Assembly: GCF_014193585.1 (NCBI RefSeq)
Contig: NZ_BLXY01000002.1
Location: 496,001 to 560,000, forward strand
Length of the DNA stretch: 64,000 bases
Direction: 5' to 3'
From: Geomonas paludis
GTDB taxonomy: Bacteria > Desulfobacterota > Desulfuromonadia > Geobacterales > Geobacteraceae
Position numbers and translations under genes: made by a program. Positions 1 through 8,909 of the stretch are shown piece by piece (the stretch's first letter is position 1; every line of letters begins with the position of its first letter). Under the pieces are notes generated by a model that was not told the origin of the DNA, did no database searches, and worked only from the letters and a program-made list of their open reading frames with translations.

Positions 1-859
1 GCGGTACCGGATGGAGCAGGAACTGCGAGAGAAGGAACTTTTGCTTTTGCAGCAAAGCCGTCTGGCAGCCATGGGAGAAATGATCGGCAACATAGCCCAT
101 CAGTGGCGTCAGCCGCTCAATATATTGGGGCTGCTGGCCCAAGATCTGGCCATGACCCACAAAAGCGGCAATTTTACCATCGAGTACCTTGATGGCACCA
201 CGAAGAAGATGCTGGAAACGATAAACCACATGTCGAGAACCATCGACGACTTCAGGAACTTCTTTGTCGCCGGCAAGCAAAAAGTGGATTTCTCGATAGC
301 CGAGGTCGTTCAACAAACCCTTTCCCTTTTAGAGGTCAGCCTGAGCAACCTGCAGATAAGGACCACCCTGGTATCGGACTGTGACGCTGTGGTAAACGGA
401 TACCCCAGCGAGTATGCTCAGGTTCTTCTGAACATACTCGGCAACGCCAAGGATGCACTTGTGGCAAGACATGTGGCGGACCCGACGATCCGGATAGAGA
501 TCGGCAAGGAAGGTGACTTGAGCGTGGTGACCATCACCGATAATGCAGGCGGAATCCCTGACGAGATATTCGACAAGATATTCGATCCCTACTTCACCAC
601 GAAAGGCCCGGACCGCGGGACGGGTGTGGGTCTGTACATGTCAAGAACCATCATTGAGAGGAACATGGGCGGGTCACTGACGGTCCAAAACGTTGCCGGC
701 GGTGCGCAGTTTCGCATCGCGGTTCAATGCAGGCCGGTTGAGGTACAAGTCGATGCAACTTCCACCGGGGTTGAAGCACTAGGCGCCGAAGGGGATCACG
801 TTCGGACGGATGGACTTCCCATGCTGTTCGCGGGGGTGTGGGAGAGACATGAGTCCTAA
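1..859 (+). CDS. Sensor histidine kinase, C-terminal part (cut by left edge)
   Basis: The frame is open to base 2, and the codons before the first ATG (11) continue the homology seen in the kinase at 18130, so this is the 3' part of a longer gene. Visible are the H-box with AHQWRQPLN (phosphoacceptor His), a helical dimerisation segment, and an HATPase domain with the N-box (NILGNAKDA), G1 (DNAGGIPDE), F-box (FDPYFTTKG) and G2 (GTGVGLYMS). Paralogues in this window stop right after the last strand (EFRIEV). This one carries about 43 extra residues whose end, DGLPMLFAGVWE, matches an SRAP peptidase rather than a kinase, so the native stop was lost. The upstream sensor domain is not in the window. 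Confidence 0.9.
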   Translation, partial: RYRMEQELREKELLLLQQSRLAAMGEMIGNIAHQWRQPLNILGLLAQDLAMTHKSGNFTIEYLDGTTKKMLETINHMSRTIDDFRNFFVAGKQKVDFSIAEVVQQTLSLLEVSLSNLQIRTTLVSDCDAVVNGYPSEYAQVLLNILGNAKDALVARHVADPTIRIEIGKEGDLSVVTITDNAGGIPDEIFDKIFDPYFTTKGPDRGTGVGLYMSRTIIERNMGGSLTVQNVAGGAQFRIAVQCRPVEVQVDATSTGVEALGAEGDHVRTDGLPMLFAGVWERHES

Positions 860-872
860 CATGTCGGGCTTA

Positions 873-1238
873 TCAATTCAACTCACTCAGCAGCATTTTT
901 TCCTCTTCTAGTTTCGATTGTGATTCCTCTGTGCTGTCATGTGCATCGGCAGCTGCAGTGATCTGAATCAAATCGTCCATACAGGCATTTTCAAGCCGCT
1001 CTGCATCAGCCGCCTCATCAGCTGCATCACGTGCCTCTACAGCTGGACTCTTTGCATCTTCCATCTGCGACCGGATTTCCGCTAGCCGATCATCGCCACG
1101 ATCCGAGGTGCGGGCCTGTGCCACATGAACTGGATCTGTCCGTGCAGGAGGGATAGTGCTGCCACTGTTTTCCAGCCCGTATCCTATACCTATGGAAGCA
1201 ACAGCGATTATAGCTATCATGATAAGCGGCTTTTGCAT
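873..1238 (-). CDS. Hypothetical membrane-anchored coiled-coil protein
   Basis: Protein of about 121 residues with an N-terminal hydrophobic segment (IMIAIIAVASIGIGYGL) that looks like a signal anchor, then a polar Ala/Glu/Asp-rich region likely to form a coiled coil. I do not recognise a family. An ATG lies two codons upstream (1244), but the GCGAGG ribosome-binding sequence touches that codon, whereas it has normal spacing to the ATG at 1238. It converges on the kinase at 1-859, with 13 bases between the stops. Confidence 0.55.
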   Translation of the reverse strand: MQKPLIMIAIIAVASIGIGYGLENSGSTIPPARTDPVHVAQARTSDRGDDRLAEIRSQMEDAKSPAVEARDAADEAADAERLENACMDDLIQITAAADAHDSTEESQSKLEEEKMLLSELN

Positions 1239-1413
1239 TGGCATCCTCGCATGTATATAAGCATTGTATTAAATCCACAAGAATTTCATGGTCACCCGAA
1301 AAACTTGCGGCCCTGAATAATCCAGTTCCTTCGGGCTGCTTCAGCCCACACTATGACTTAAAGCTCCAAGGGGTTTGGCGCTGACACCCACAGTTGCTTT
1401 CTGCGGCCAGGCA

Positions 1414-1860
1414 TCACGTTTTGGCCATACTGGCTGTTCTCTTGGCGCTCAGGTTTTCTTGCCGAACCGCACGGGCCTTCACCAGGTAGTCCGGCAGCCC
1501 GCGGGAGAGCGCCATATCACGACGCAACGCCGAAAAATTTGGTGCTGTCAGGGACTGCTGGTGAGGAATGCCGAACCTGTTCCGATACTCCTTGGGCTTC
1601 ATGGCGTGCGTCGTTGCCAGGTGCCGGGTCAGCGTCTTCATTGCCTTGCCACACAACAGGCATACTACCTCGGATTTTTTGAAGGCCTTGCGGATGGGCA
1701 CAGCAGACAAAGCCACTGTCTTAGGGCGTGAGTCGTCGCTCAAGGTGGAAAGCGTGCTATGCACCTTCGCGATTTCAGCGACAATTTCCTCGGAAGTCAT
1801 CGGGCTCTTTGAGGCGTGTGCCGCTACTATCTGTCCTACTGCTTCTATCAGTCCATTCAT
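1414..1860 (-). CDS. MucR/Ros-family zinc-finger transcriptional regulator (copy 1)
   Basis: MucR/Ros proteins bind AT-rich DNA through a single C2H2-type zinc finger and often act as repressors of surface and exopolysaccharide genes. The N-terminal helix region starts MNGLIEAVGQIVAAHASKSPMTSEEI. The finger is C-X2-C-X9-H-X4-H (CLLC...RHLATTH), followed by the family pattern EYRNRFGIPHQQSL. The ATG at 1860 follows a strong AGGAGGGGG by 6 bases. Two paralogues lie at 24884 and 42926; those have X10 between the second Cys and first His. No neighbour forms an obvious operon with it. Confidence 0.9.
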   Translation of the reverse strand: MNGLIEAVGQIVAAHASKSPMTSEEIVAEIAKVHSTLSTLSDDSRPKTVALSAVPIRKAFKKSEVVCLLCGKAMKTLTRHLATTHAMKPKEYRNRFGIPHQQSLTAPNFSALRRDMALSRGLPDYLVKARAVRQENLSAKRTASMAKT

Positions 1861-2039
1861 AAGCATCCCCCTCCTCATGTTTAACTATACAATTAGAGTA
1901 TATTAACATTTGCCAATGTCAATAAAAAAGAAACGTGTGTCACGGCTGTTTCTACCTCCTACAAACGATTGCTAGGCTGGTGCCAGTCGGTACAGTGCCT
2001 GGAAGTGAAAGTGTGACTGAAGAGCATAGGATACTTAAT

Positions 2040-2386
2040 CCACCCCGTCCCTCCGAGTACTGGTCGGCGGATGCCGGGACGAGCTGGGCTGGGGAGTTGG
2101 GACTACGGGTATGATGTTCAGGTGTTGGGTGAAGGTGGATTCGTTGCGGCCGGTCAGACGACGTCCTTCGGGGGCGGATGGGTGGGAGGCATACCTGCTG
2201 CGCACGGACTCGCAGGGAGGCCGGTTATGGCACCGGATCTTCGGCCGGGATGGCGCTGATTGCGCGTACGGGGTGCACAAGTTGGGCGGCGGGGGGGGGC
2301 GTGTCTGTCGGAGATTCGTCCGCTGCCGCCCCACCCCCTCCGATGCGTTTCTCCTCCGGACGGATTCCCAGAGGGTAGCGCGCTAA
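2040..2386 (+). pseudogene. Decayed repeat protein (GGFVAAG / FLLRTDSQ repeats)
   Basis: No single frame is open, but pieces in different frames join into a known repeat type. DYGYDVQVLGEGGFVAAGQT (around 2100-2160) continues, after a frame change, as AYLLRTDSQGGRLWHRIFGR (2190-2255) and then DCAYGVHKLGG; FLLRTDSQ reappears near 2350. This resembles roughly 50-residue beta-propeller-like repeats of secreted proteins (consensus like GYSV..T.DGGFIVAGYT..FG....YLIKTDSQG..LW...FGG). At least two frame changes and no start make it a remnant. The segment is G-rich compared with its surroundings. Confidence 0.6.
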
Positions 2387-2449
2387 GACCCATTGGAGAC
2401 CATACGGAAGCAAAGGTGAATCACGGCAACGGGCTGAGGCCGCTTGTCG

Positions 2450-2824
2450 CTACTCACCCATGGTCGAGCAAACCGCTTGAAGAAAGTCAGCTGGAAAGAA
2501 GGGTTTCATGATGAAACTGACCCCATCGGGAGGAGGTTGCTCTGCAGCATATCCGCTCATAAGGAGAACTTTGATTGACGGGGTGATGGTCCTCATTATC
2601 TTGATGCTCGATAGACCGTCCAACCGAGGCATAATGATGTCTGTCACAACCAAGTCAATTTCTTGCGGGTTTACTTTAAATTTTTCCAGTGCGTCAAGGC
2701 CATCAGCCGCCTGGATCACCTTATAACCACGGTTCACCAAGAGGGCAAACATCATCGACCGTATTTGGGGCTCGTCATCCACGAGAAGGATCGTTTTCCC
2801 ACCGCTAGGCTCTCCCTCTTCCAA
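2450..2824 (-). CDS. Single-domain response regulator (CheY-like), copy 1
   Basis: A stand-alone receiver of 124 residues with the acidic pocket D16/D17, phosphoacceptor D62 (VVTDIIMP), switch Ser90 (LLMSGY) and Lys107 (MKPF). There is no output domain, so it must act by binding a partner or passing phosphate on. The start is TTG, supported by GGAGG six bases upstream. It follows the 100-residue gene at 2898-3200 in the same direction, and the pair is repeated at 9193-9962. The kinase at 3352-5604, also on this strand and upstream, is a plausible partner. Confidence 0.9.
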   Translation of the reverse strand: MEEGEPSGGKTILLVDDEPQIRSMMFALLVNRGYKVIQAADGLDALEKFKVNPQEIDLVVTDIIMPRLDGLSSIKIMRTITPSIKVLLMSGYAAEQPPPDGVSFIMKPFFPADFLQAVCSTMGE

Positions 2825-2897
2825 AATATCCTCCTGCTCAATTCATGTGTGATCGACCGCCATCTGTATATCGCCAACAAAAAGCACAGGGCTGGCG

Positions 2898-3200
2898 CTA
2901 CGAGGCAGAGGCCTCATACGACGGGGAGACGCGAATCCGGGTCATGATGGTATCGATGCCCTGCAAAATCTCACCAGCGGTGTCTTCGGATGATAGGCCT
3001 GCAACAAACTCCTCGACAAGAAGCTTGAGCTTCTGAAAAAAAGCCGCCTCCTTAACCTCACTAGACTCCCCTTCGTGCTTCAGTAGTTCTACCCTTAACC
3101 GCAGGAATTTCACCTCAAGTTCAAGCTGTCGTTTGTGTGGTGAAGACCTTTTGCGAAGTACGTGCGCACAGTCATTCACGATCTGCTTTCTCTCATTCAT
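2898..3200 (-). CDS. Conserved hypothetical helical protein, copy 1
   Basis: A protein of 100 residues, highly charged and predicted mostly helical (HKRQLELEVKFLRLRVELLK, then KLKLLVEEFVAGL). I recognise no domain. It is very similar over its whole length to the product of 9660-9962, and in both places it lies directly upstream of a single-domain receiver. Conservation of the pair suggests joint function, perhaps as a scaffold or phosphotransfer partner, but no conserved histidine context proves this. The ATG has GGAGG five bases upstream. Confidence 0.75.
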   Translation of the reverse strand: MNERKQIVNDCAHVLRKRSSPHKRQLELEVKFLRLRVELLKHEGESSEVKEAAFFQKLKLLVEEFVAGLSSEDTAGEILQGIDTIMTRIRVSPSYEASAS

Positions 3201-3285
3201 ATGGCCTCCACTGTCTTAAATGAGGCGCCAGTGCCAGAGGGAGAACCAATCTACAACAAACTATTTCTAATGTAAACTTTTTTAA
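3201..3285 (-). promoter_or_regulatory. Conserved upstream region of the receiver module, copy 1
   Basis: The sequence immediately upstream of the 100-residue gene (GGAGG, then TCATTTAAGACAGTGGAGGC-like context and CCCTCTGGCACTGGCGCCTC on the minus strand) recurs almost unchanged upstream of the duplicate at 9963-10050, followed in both by an AT-rich block. A weaker third copy lies at 5868-5935 with no module behind it. It probably holds the promoter. Confidence 0.45.
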
Positions 3286-3351
3286 ACCGTTACCCTCTGC
3301 AGCTTCTTCCCCATCCGAAAATGGCTTATGCCTAGCGCGCGCAAGACCGGT

Positions 3352-5604
3352 TCACACCTCTATCCTAAACTCTGTGCCACCGGCAACGTTGCGAACGGAG
3401 AGAATGCCATCCATGTGTTTCTCTATTATATTACGCGCCATATATAAGCCGATTCCCGTCCCTTTGTCTGGCCCCTTGGTGGTGAAGTAGGGATCAAATA
3501 TCTTGTCAATGACATCATCGGCAATTCCTCCCGCGTTATCGGCTACAGTCACCACCGAGCGCCCCTCTTCCTTGAATATCGTGATCGTTATACGCTTGTT
3601 CTCGATGTTCCTGACTTCGAAAGCGTCTCTGCTGTTGTTCAAAATGTTTAGCAAAACTTGAGAATATTCATTGCCGTATCCGTCAACCTCCACCCGGTCA
3701 CGCTCTATCTTTTCAATTGATATGTTTTGCTTTTTTAGAGAGGATTCGATGAGCAGCAACGTCTTTGCGATGGCTGCATTGATGCTGAACCTGCTCTTCG
3801 TGGCGTTGGGTTTGAAGAAATTCTGGAATTCGTCAATAGTTTTGGACATATGAGTAATCAAAAGCATCGCTTTATCGACATTCCCGTCAAGGTATTCCTT
3901 GGTAAATCCACCCAACTCGTACGTCAGTTTCAGCTCTTGTACGATCAGCCCCAACGTGTTGAGTGGCTGCCTCCACTGGTGCGCGATGTTGCCAATTGTC
4001 TCGCCCATGGCAGCTTGCCGGCTTTGTGCTATCAAAATTTTGTCCTTCTTTCGCAGTTCCGAGACCGATTCAGCCACTTTCTGCTCGAGGTACTGGTTTA
4101 ATTCTTCCAACTGGCGTTGCTTTTCTATCAAAGCCTTTTCAATCTTTTTCCGGTCAGTTATGTCCTGCGCGGTACCTGCCATTCCGATTACCTTACCATA
4201 TGAATCAAGTACCAAATCCCCGCGACCCGAAATATATTTCAGGCATCCGTCCTGGGTAAAGGCACGAAATACAAGCTCATGATTGCAATCCCCACCTTTA
4301 CATGCCTCTATCCACTCTACCATCGCATCTTTATCATCGGGGTGGATGAGCTCCAGAAACGTTTCTGTACTAAGGTCAAAGCTATCTGGTGAAACCTCGA
4401 AGATCTTGTACATCTCGGATGACCATGTCAGCTTTTCATTTTCATCCATTTTCCAGCTGCCCAGCTTCGCCAGTTGGTGCGCTTTTTTCAAATCACTTTC
4501 ACGCTGCAACAACACTTCCTGTCGCAATGACAGTTGTTGCGCCATGTGGTCAAAAACCTCTCCGAGCATACCGAGTTCACCTCCTTCTACCAGATGTGAG
4601 ACTCGAATCTGGTCGTCGCCCTCAGCGAGTTTTTGGGATGCCATTTTTAACAGCTCTATACGGTCAGCAATGGCTTTCTTGCCGATAAACCAGGAGAGGA
4701 TCAACGCTGTGCTCAGGACTAACAGCAGTTGGCTCATTTTTATTGCGATTTGCCTGTTGACTTCAGCAACGATGGGACGTGAAGGAACGGAGACCAAAGC
4801 GTACATATACGGCTCCGGATCGGCATCGAGACGCATTTTCCGGTAGCTGATATATCTGGTCCTGGAATCGCCACCTCTGCCCACAACTGTTCTAGTATCT
4901 GCGTCCGGGCCGCTGCGCATTGTGGCGAAGAGGTCTTTATCGAAAGATTGACCTCTCATGCTGTCCCGGCCGGTGCTGAAGAGGATCGTGCCCTTGTAGT
5001 CCATCAGCACCAGGTTACCGCCCGCCCCCATTTGAGCCAGCCGTAGAACTTCTGCATACTTGTTCAGCTCGATGCCGACACAGATGACGCCGACCACTTT
5101 CGCTGCCTGATCCCTATAGGGAAGCCCCAGATTCAGACTGGGACGGTGGGTGATCCTTCCGACTTGGAAGTCTCCGGCTGACAGACGCCCCGTCGCCATG
5201 GCATTCTTGAAATACCGTCGGTCTGATATGTCGACAGGGTGTGTGTAAGGGATAGCGGAGGCCCACACCGCCCCCTTCCGGTCAGCTACAAATATGTTCA
5301 GGAGGTTGGGGTGAAGGTTGAGAATCATGCCGAGGAAACGATTGGTAGCGTCCCGATCCTTATCGTTGATCTCAGGAAGTTGGGCCAGAATGGTGAGCAA
5401 CTGCTGAGTAGAAGCGACAAGAACTTGCTGTTCAGATGCAACGGTCTCGACGATGTTTTGGGTATCAATACGGGCGTGTTCCAACTCGCGGTTTTTGGTC
5501 TGCATTTCGGTGTAAATGATGATGAAAGCAGCGGGAATGGCCACGATGGCGACAATTAGGAGCAGCTGCACTCTGATAGGAACTCGAAACCATGATTTCA
5601 TCAC
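3352..5604 (-). CDS. Membrane sensor histidine kinase (Cache-HAMP-PAS-HK)
   Basis: Protein of 750 residues. The order is TM1 near residues 12-30 (LLLIVAIVAIPAAFIII), an extracytoplasmic double-Cache-like sensor to about residue 290, TM2 (LLLVLSTALILSWFIG), HAMP, PAS (about 390-490, ending AGTAQDITDRKK), a coiled coil, the H-box with AHQWRQPLN (His542) and HATPase with NILNNSRDA, DNAGGIADD, FDPYFTTKG and GTGIGLYMA. It probably senses a small periplasmic ligand and phosphorylates a separate receiver, since it has none of its own. The start is GTG at 5604 or ATG at 5601. The receiver module 2450-3200 lies downstream on the same strand. Confidence 0.92.
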   Translation of the reverse strand: MMKSWFRVPIRVQLLLIVAIVAIPAAFIIIYTEMQTKNRELEHARIDTQNIVETVASEQQVLVASTQQLLTILAQLPEINDKDRDATNRFLGMILNLHPNLLNIFVADRKGAVWASAIPYTHPVDISDRRYFKNAMATGRLSAGDFQVGRITHRPSLNLGLPYRDQAAKVVGVICVGIELNKYAEVLRLAQMGAGGNLVLMDYKGTILFSTGRDSMRGQSFDKDLFATMRSGPDADTRTVVGRGGDSRTRYISYRKMRLDADPEPYMYALVSVPSRPIVAEVNRQIAIKMSQLLLVLSTALILSWFIGKKAIADRIELLKMASQKLAEGDDQIRVSHLVEGGELGMLGEVFDHMAQQLSLRQEVLLQRESDLKKAHQLAKLGSWKMDENEKLTWSSEMYKIFEVSPDSFDLSTETFLELIHPDDKDAMVEWIEACKGGDCNHELVFRAFTQDGCLKYISGRGDLVLDSYGKVIGMAGTAQDITDRKKIEKALIEKQRQLEELNQYLEQKVAESVSELRKKDKILIAQSRQAAMGETIGNIAHQWRQPLNTLGLIVQELKLTYELGGFTKEYLDGNVDKAMLLITHMSKTIDEFQNFFKPNATKSRFSINAAIAKTLLLIESSLKKQNISIEKIERDRVEVDGYGNEYSQVLLNILNNSRDAFEVRNIENKRITITIFKEEGRSVVTVADNAGGIADDVIDKIFDPYFTTKGPDKGTGIGLYMARNIIEKHMDGILSVRNVAGGTEFRIEV

Positions 5605-6449
5605 CGACCACCCGCTCTAGCGCGACATGGATACTTCCATCTAGCAGGAAATGGCCTAAGCGCCGCACCGGAGAAGCCTTTAGTGCTGCATGAGTCCCTG
5701 GCCAGGGCAGGTGCCCTTTCCTGCCGTCCGGCATCTAGTCTATCAAAGGTTTCTGCCTCCATTGCGTGTGGAAGAATAAGTTTTCAAGCCGATGGCCGAT
5801 CCCCTACCCGGCGGTAAGTTTTTTACTACCACGACCTCCTACTTTGCTGTCACACGTGCAGGTGGCCTCGCTTTTGTTGTACCAGTGCCGAGGGAGAACC
5901 AACATACAGCGAACATCCTCTAACTTTCTCAAAGGCTCCGGCGAAAAAGGCAGTTGCGTCTAAGGCGCAGGTGCCCTTAAAACTGTTAGTCCGAAGTACT
6001 TACCCGGTGGAGCAGCTGCGAAACTGCCTCCCCTAGTTCAGTTCAACGGGCACTCCCCTTCATTATGTGTTCCCATCCTGTTTTTACCGTTGTTGAGAGT
6101 CCCGGACAAGTTCTCTAGGGCTTGGGTCGTGGTGTAGCGGTATTGCAATACGACTGTCATCACTGCAGCGAACTCATCCTTTTCCACGCTCGCTGGATAC
6201 TCCGACCAGTATCGTCCTACACGTAAGGAAAAACCTTACCTGCACACCAGCGATTTCCTGGTGTTATCGAAGTCAACTCATATACGTCCAGGTCTCAATT
6301 GGAGGCACTCCCATCCTTTATCGTCACGTATGGGCCTGAAAAACATGACAAATTTAATAAAACTTGATCGGTACGCCATAGAGTGATAGGGTCCCTCTGT
6401 TTGCCCACCATTGGCATTCGAAGTATCAATCTTGTTCAAAGGAGGAAGT
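5605..6449. other. Long intergenic stretch
   Basis: About 845 bases without a convincing gene. It contains a decayed copy of the module upstream region (5868-5935). Immediately before the OmpA-family gene is an AT-rich run (AATTTAATAAAACTTG near 6351) that may belong to its promoter. I see nothing else I can name. Confidence 0.4.
5868..5935. repeat. Decayed copy of the receiver-module upstream region
   Basis: GTGGCCTC followed by ACCAGTGCCGAGGGAGAACC matches the segment at 3205-3245 (ATGGCCTCC ... GCCAGTGCCAGAGGGAGAACC) and, in part, 9963-10005. No receiver or 100-residue gene follows, so it may be the scar of a lost third copy. Confidence 0.4.
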
Positions 6450-7772
6450 ATGCAAAGAATTGTTTCATCGATGCTGGCCTGTGCTACTGTTCTCACGATG
6501 GCAACGGTTGCCGTCGCCGGTGAAAGGGAAGGGGCCTTCTCGGTTTCACCCTTCGTAGGTGGTTACACTTTTGACGGGGAGCAACACCTGGAAACGGCAC
6601 CCGTGTTCGGGCTTCGCCTGGGGTACGACCTGACCAAGAACTGGGGTGTCGAAGCGGTTGCCGACTTTCTAGCGACCGAAGGGACGCGCAATGACAGGAG
6701 TGTCAACGCCCTGTCCTATCGTTTGGACGTTCTCTACAACTTCTTGCCGGAGGGGCCGCTGGTGCCGTACCTTGCGGTGGGCGGCGGCGGCATCACCTAT
6801 GGACACGGCCACAATGGTCTCAAAATCAGCGACAGGACTACCGACGCCACCATCAACGCAGGCGGGGGCATCAAGTACTTCGTGACCGATTCCGTCGCGC
6901 TACGCGCCGACGTCCGCCAGCTGTTTTTATTGGAAAGCCCGGACAGTCCCAAGTACAACTGGGAATATACCGCCGGCCTGACCTTCCTTTTTGGCGGGAA
7001 GGGAGTTCCCGCGCCAGTAGCGGCACCGGCACCTGCGCCAGAAAAGGTTGCTGCCCCTGCCCCTCCCCCTGCTCCTGCGCCGAAGCCGGCTCCGGCCCCG
7101 GTGGTTGCTCCTGTACCGGCCCCGGCGCCTCCGGCTCCGTCCGCCAACCTGTCGGTCACGCCGGGTTCGATCACCAGGGGGGAAACGGCCACCTTGGCGT
7201 GGAACTCTAAAAACGCCACCGACTGCAAGATCCAGCCGGAGATCGGTGCGGTCCAGCCCCAGGGTTCCCTGACGATCACCCCCGTTGACAACGCGGCGTA
7301 CACGCTGACCTGCAATGGCGCTGGCGGCACCGCCGAGAGCGCAGCAAGGATTGCGGTCGCCGCTCCTGCACCGGTAGTGGCAGCGCCCCCGGCTCCAGTT
7401 CCCGCCCCTGCCCCGAAGCTGTGCCGGCCGGCGATCATAAACATCCAGTTCGACACCAACAAGGCCGACCTCAAACCCCAGTACCGCGACGAGCTGAAGG
7501 CGCTGGCGGATTTCCTCAAGGAGTTTCCCAACGCCAAAGGGGTCATTGAGGGACACACCGACAACGTCGGCCCCAAAGCGCTCAACATGAAGCTGTCCCA
7601 GCGGCGCGCCGACACGATACGTGACTACCTGGTCAAGGAGTTCGGCATCGCCCCTGACAGGATCAAGGCCGTCGGATACGGGCCCACCAGGCCCGTCGCC
7701 AGCAACAAAACCAAGGCAGGCAAAGCGCAGAACCGCCGCATTGAATCGAACTTCACCTGCAACAACAAGTAG
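6450..7772 (+). CDS. OmpA-family outer-membrane porin with peptidoglycan anchor
   Basis: Protein of 440 residues. A signal peptide (to about residue 23, VAVAG) is followed by an eight-strand-like beta-barrel (GGYTFDGEQ ... YTAGLTFLFGGKG, to about residue 190). Next come a Pro/Ala-rich linker, a small Ig-like insert of about 80 residues (SVTPGSITRGETATLAWNS) and a second Pro/Ala linker. The C-terminal OmpA domain (about 330-440) includes FDTNKADLKP, GHTDNVGP, LSQRRADTIRDYLV and GYGPTRPVASN. The barrel sits in the outer membrane and the OmpA domain binds peptidoglycan. The insert between two linkers is unusual. The ATG at 6450 follows GGAGG; the longer frame from 6411 lacks such a site. Confidence 0.93.
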   Translation: MQRIVSSMLACATVLTMATVAVAGEREGAFSVSPFVGGYTFDGEQHLETAPVFGLRLGYDLTKNWGVEAVADFLATEGTRNDRSVNALSYRLDVLYNFLPEGPLVPYLAVGGGGITYGHGHNGLKISDRTTDATINAGGGIKYFVTDSVALRADVRQLFLLESPDSPKYNWEYTAGLTFLFGGKGVPAPVAAPAPAPEKVAAPAPPPAPAPKPAPAPVVAPVPAPAPPAPSANLSVTPGSITRGETATLAWNSKNATDCKIQPEIGAVQPQGSLTITPVDNAAYTLTCNGAGGTAESAARIAVAAPAPVVAAPPAPVPAPAPKLCRPAIINIQFDTNKADLKPQYRDELKALADFLKEFPNAKGVIEGHTDNVGPKALNMKLSQRRADTIRDYLVKEFGIAPDRIKAVGYGPTRPVASNKTKAGKAQNRRIESNFTCNNK

Positions 7773-7794
7773 TATTGCAGCCCGGCATGTTAAC

Positions 7795-7828
7795 AAGCAG
7801 AACACCCTTTAACATGGGTGTTCTGCTT
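7795..7828 (+). terminator. Hairpin after the OmpA-family gene
   Basis: A perfect 13-bp stem (AAGCAGAACACCC / GGGTGTTCTGCTT) with an 8-base loop starts 22 bases after the stop. No T-run follows, so it may end transcription weakly or protect the mRNA 3' end. Confidence 0.6.
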
Positions 7829-8059
7829 GCCGCCAAAATATCCAGTGATATCCTCGATGCAGTTGACTATGACTGAATGCCGCTTGCCCCAAATCAGAAT
7901 TATTAACGTCAATGAAATCCCATGGGACCGCCAAGTCCTGTGCGGCTCGCTGCACCTTCTGGACGGACATGGTGTCCATGTCGGCAACCTACGCGAGTGG
8001 CCAGCCTCTCGCGATTGTCAACACATCCCAAATCGTTATTCTTCACGGAGGCCGAGACT

Positions 8060-8458
8060 ATGAGCATCGTCAAAGAGTTCAAGGAATTCGCGGTGAAAGG
8101 CAATGTTGTGGATATGGCGGTAGGTATCATCATCGGTGCGGCGTTCGCGAAGATCGTGTCGTCATTCGTCGGCGACGTGGTCATGCCGCCCATCGGAGCC
8201 CTGGTGGGGGGAGTCGATTTCTCCCAGCTTTCCATCGTGGTGAAGGAGGGTGTCGGCAATAAACCACCGGTACTGATCAGTTACGGCAAGTTTATCCAGA
8301 CCATCATCGACTTCATTATCATCGCAGCCGCAGTGTTTGCTGCGATCAAAGGGATTAATTCGCTCAAGAAAAAGGAAGCCGCAGCACCGCCGCCTGCACC
8401 TACCAAGGAAGAGCTACTCCTCACCGAGATCAGGGACCTGCTCAAGGCAGGAAGATAA
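8060..8458 (+). CDS. mscL: Large-conductance mechanosensitive channel MscL
   Basis: A protein of 132 residues forming the pentameric inner-membrane channel that opens under membrane tension and releases solutes after osmotic downshock. The N-terminus [29 protein letters not shown] is the typical amphipathic helix plus TM1. TM2 is [18 protein letters not shown], followed by the charged KKKE and a C-terminal helix ([13 protein letters not shown]). Length is normal for the family. The ATG at 8060 has CGGAG nine bases upstream; longer starts have no support. It appears to be a single-gene unit. Confidence 0.96.
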   Translation: MSIVKEFKEFAVKGNVVDMAVGIIIGAAFAKIVSSFVGDVVMPPIGALVGGVDFSQLSIVVKEGVGNKPPVLISYGKFIQTIIDFIIIAAAVFAAIKGINSLKKKEAAAPPPAPTKEELLLTEIRDLLKAGR

Positions 8459-8590
8459 GTCACCGCCGCAGCCTGCTGACGTATCTCCTCCTCTAGGCGC
8501 CCCGACTTGAACGGCGGCTGAGTGCTCTTAAAAAGGTTCTAGCGAGGACATAGTCAGTCTAAGCACTCACAGAATGGGAAGGGAATCAAG

Positions 8591-8638
8591 AAAGCCGGGT
8601 TACTGAAATATCTTCGGGTATTGAGGTCCCGGCTTTTT
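8591..8638 (+). terminator. Terminator resembling the 3' end of a GEMM riboswitch
   Basis: AAAGCCGGG (8591-8599) pairs with CCCGGCTTT (8628-8636), followed by a T-run. Between them is TTACTGAAATATC, close to the conserved GEMM 3' segment (AGCCGGGTCGCCGAAAT) seen in the riboswitches near 59.9 and 61.3 kb. The upstream aptamer core (AAACCATCC, GGGACGGAAAGCC) is absent here, so this is either an ordinary terminator or a decayed riboswitch end. Confidence 0.55.
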
Positions 8639-8909
8639 GCATCTATGGCAGGCCAAAGCGACACAGGCCACGTCCGAATCGCCCAGGAGAGGGAGACCAT
8701 ATTTCGTTCGAGGTGGAGCAACTCCTGTATTCATGTTGTAGGCTTTGTAGACCTCGTCCTGCCACATATTTGCAGGAAAGTACTGCCTCAATATGAGAGA
8801 ATTCCTGCATTTCCGAACTGGAAACTTGATGTAGATTGGTACGCGAGATACGAGCTTACACCACTGCGCTAGGGATGCGGGCATTAATCCTAATAATGGA
8901 GGGGGAACG
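8639..8909. other. Intergenic stretch without a recognised gene
   Basis: Open frames on both strands are short and lack ribosome-binding sites. A plus-strand frame ends in FPNWKLDVDWYARYELTPLR (stop near 8872) and could be a gene scrap, but I recognise nothing. Confidence 0.3.
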
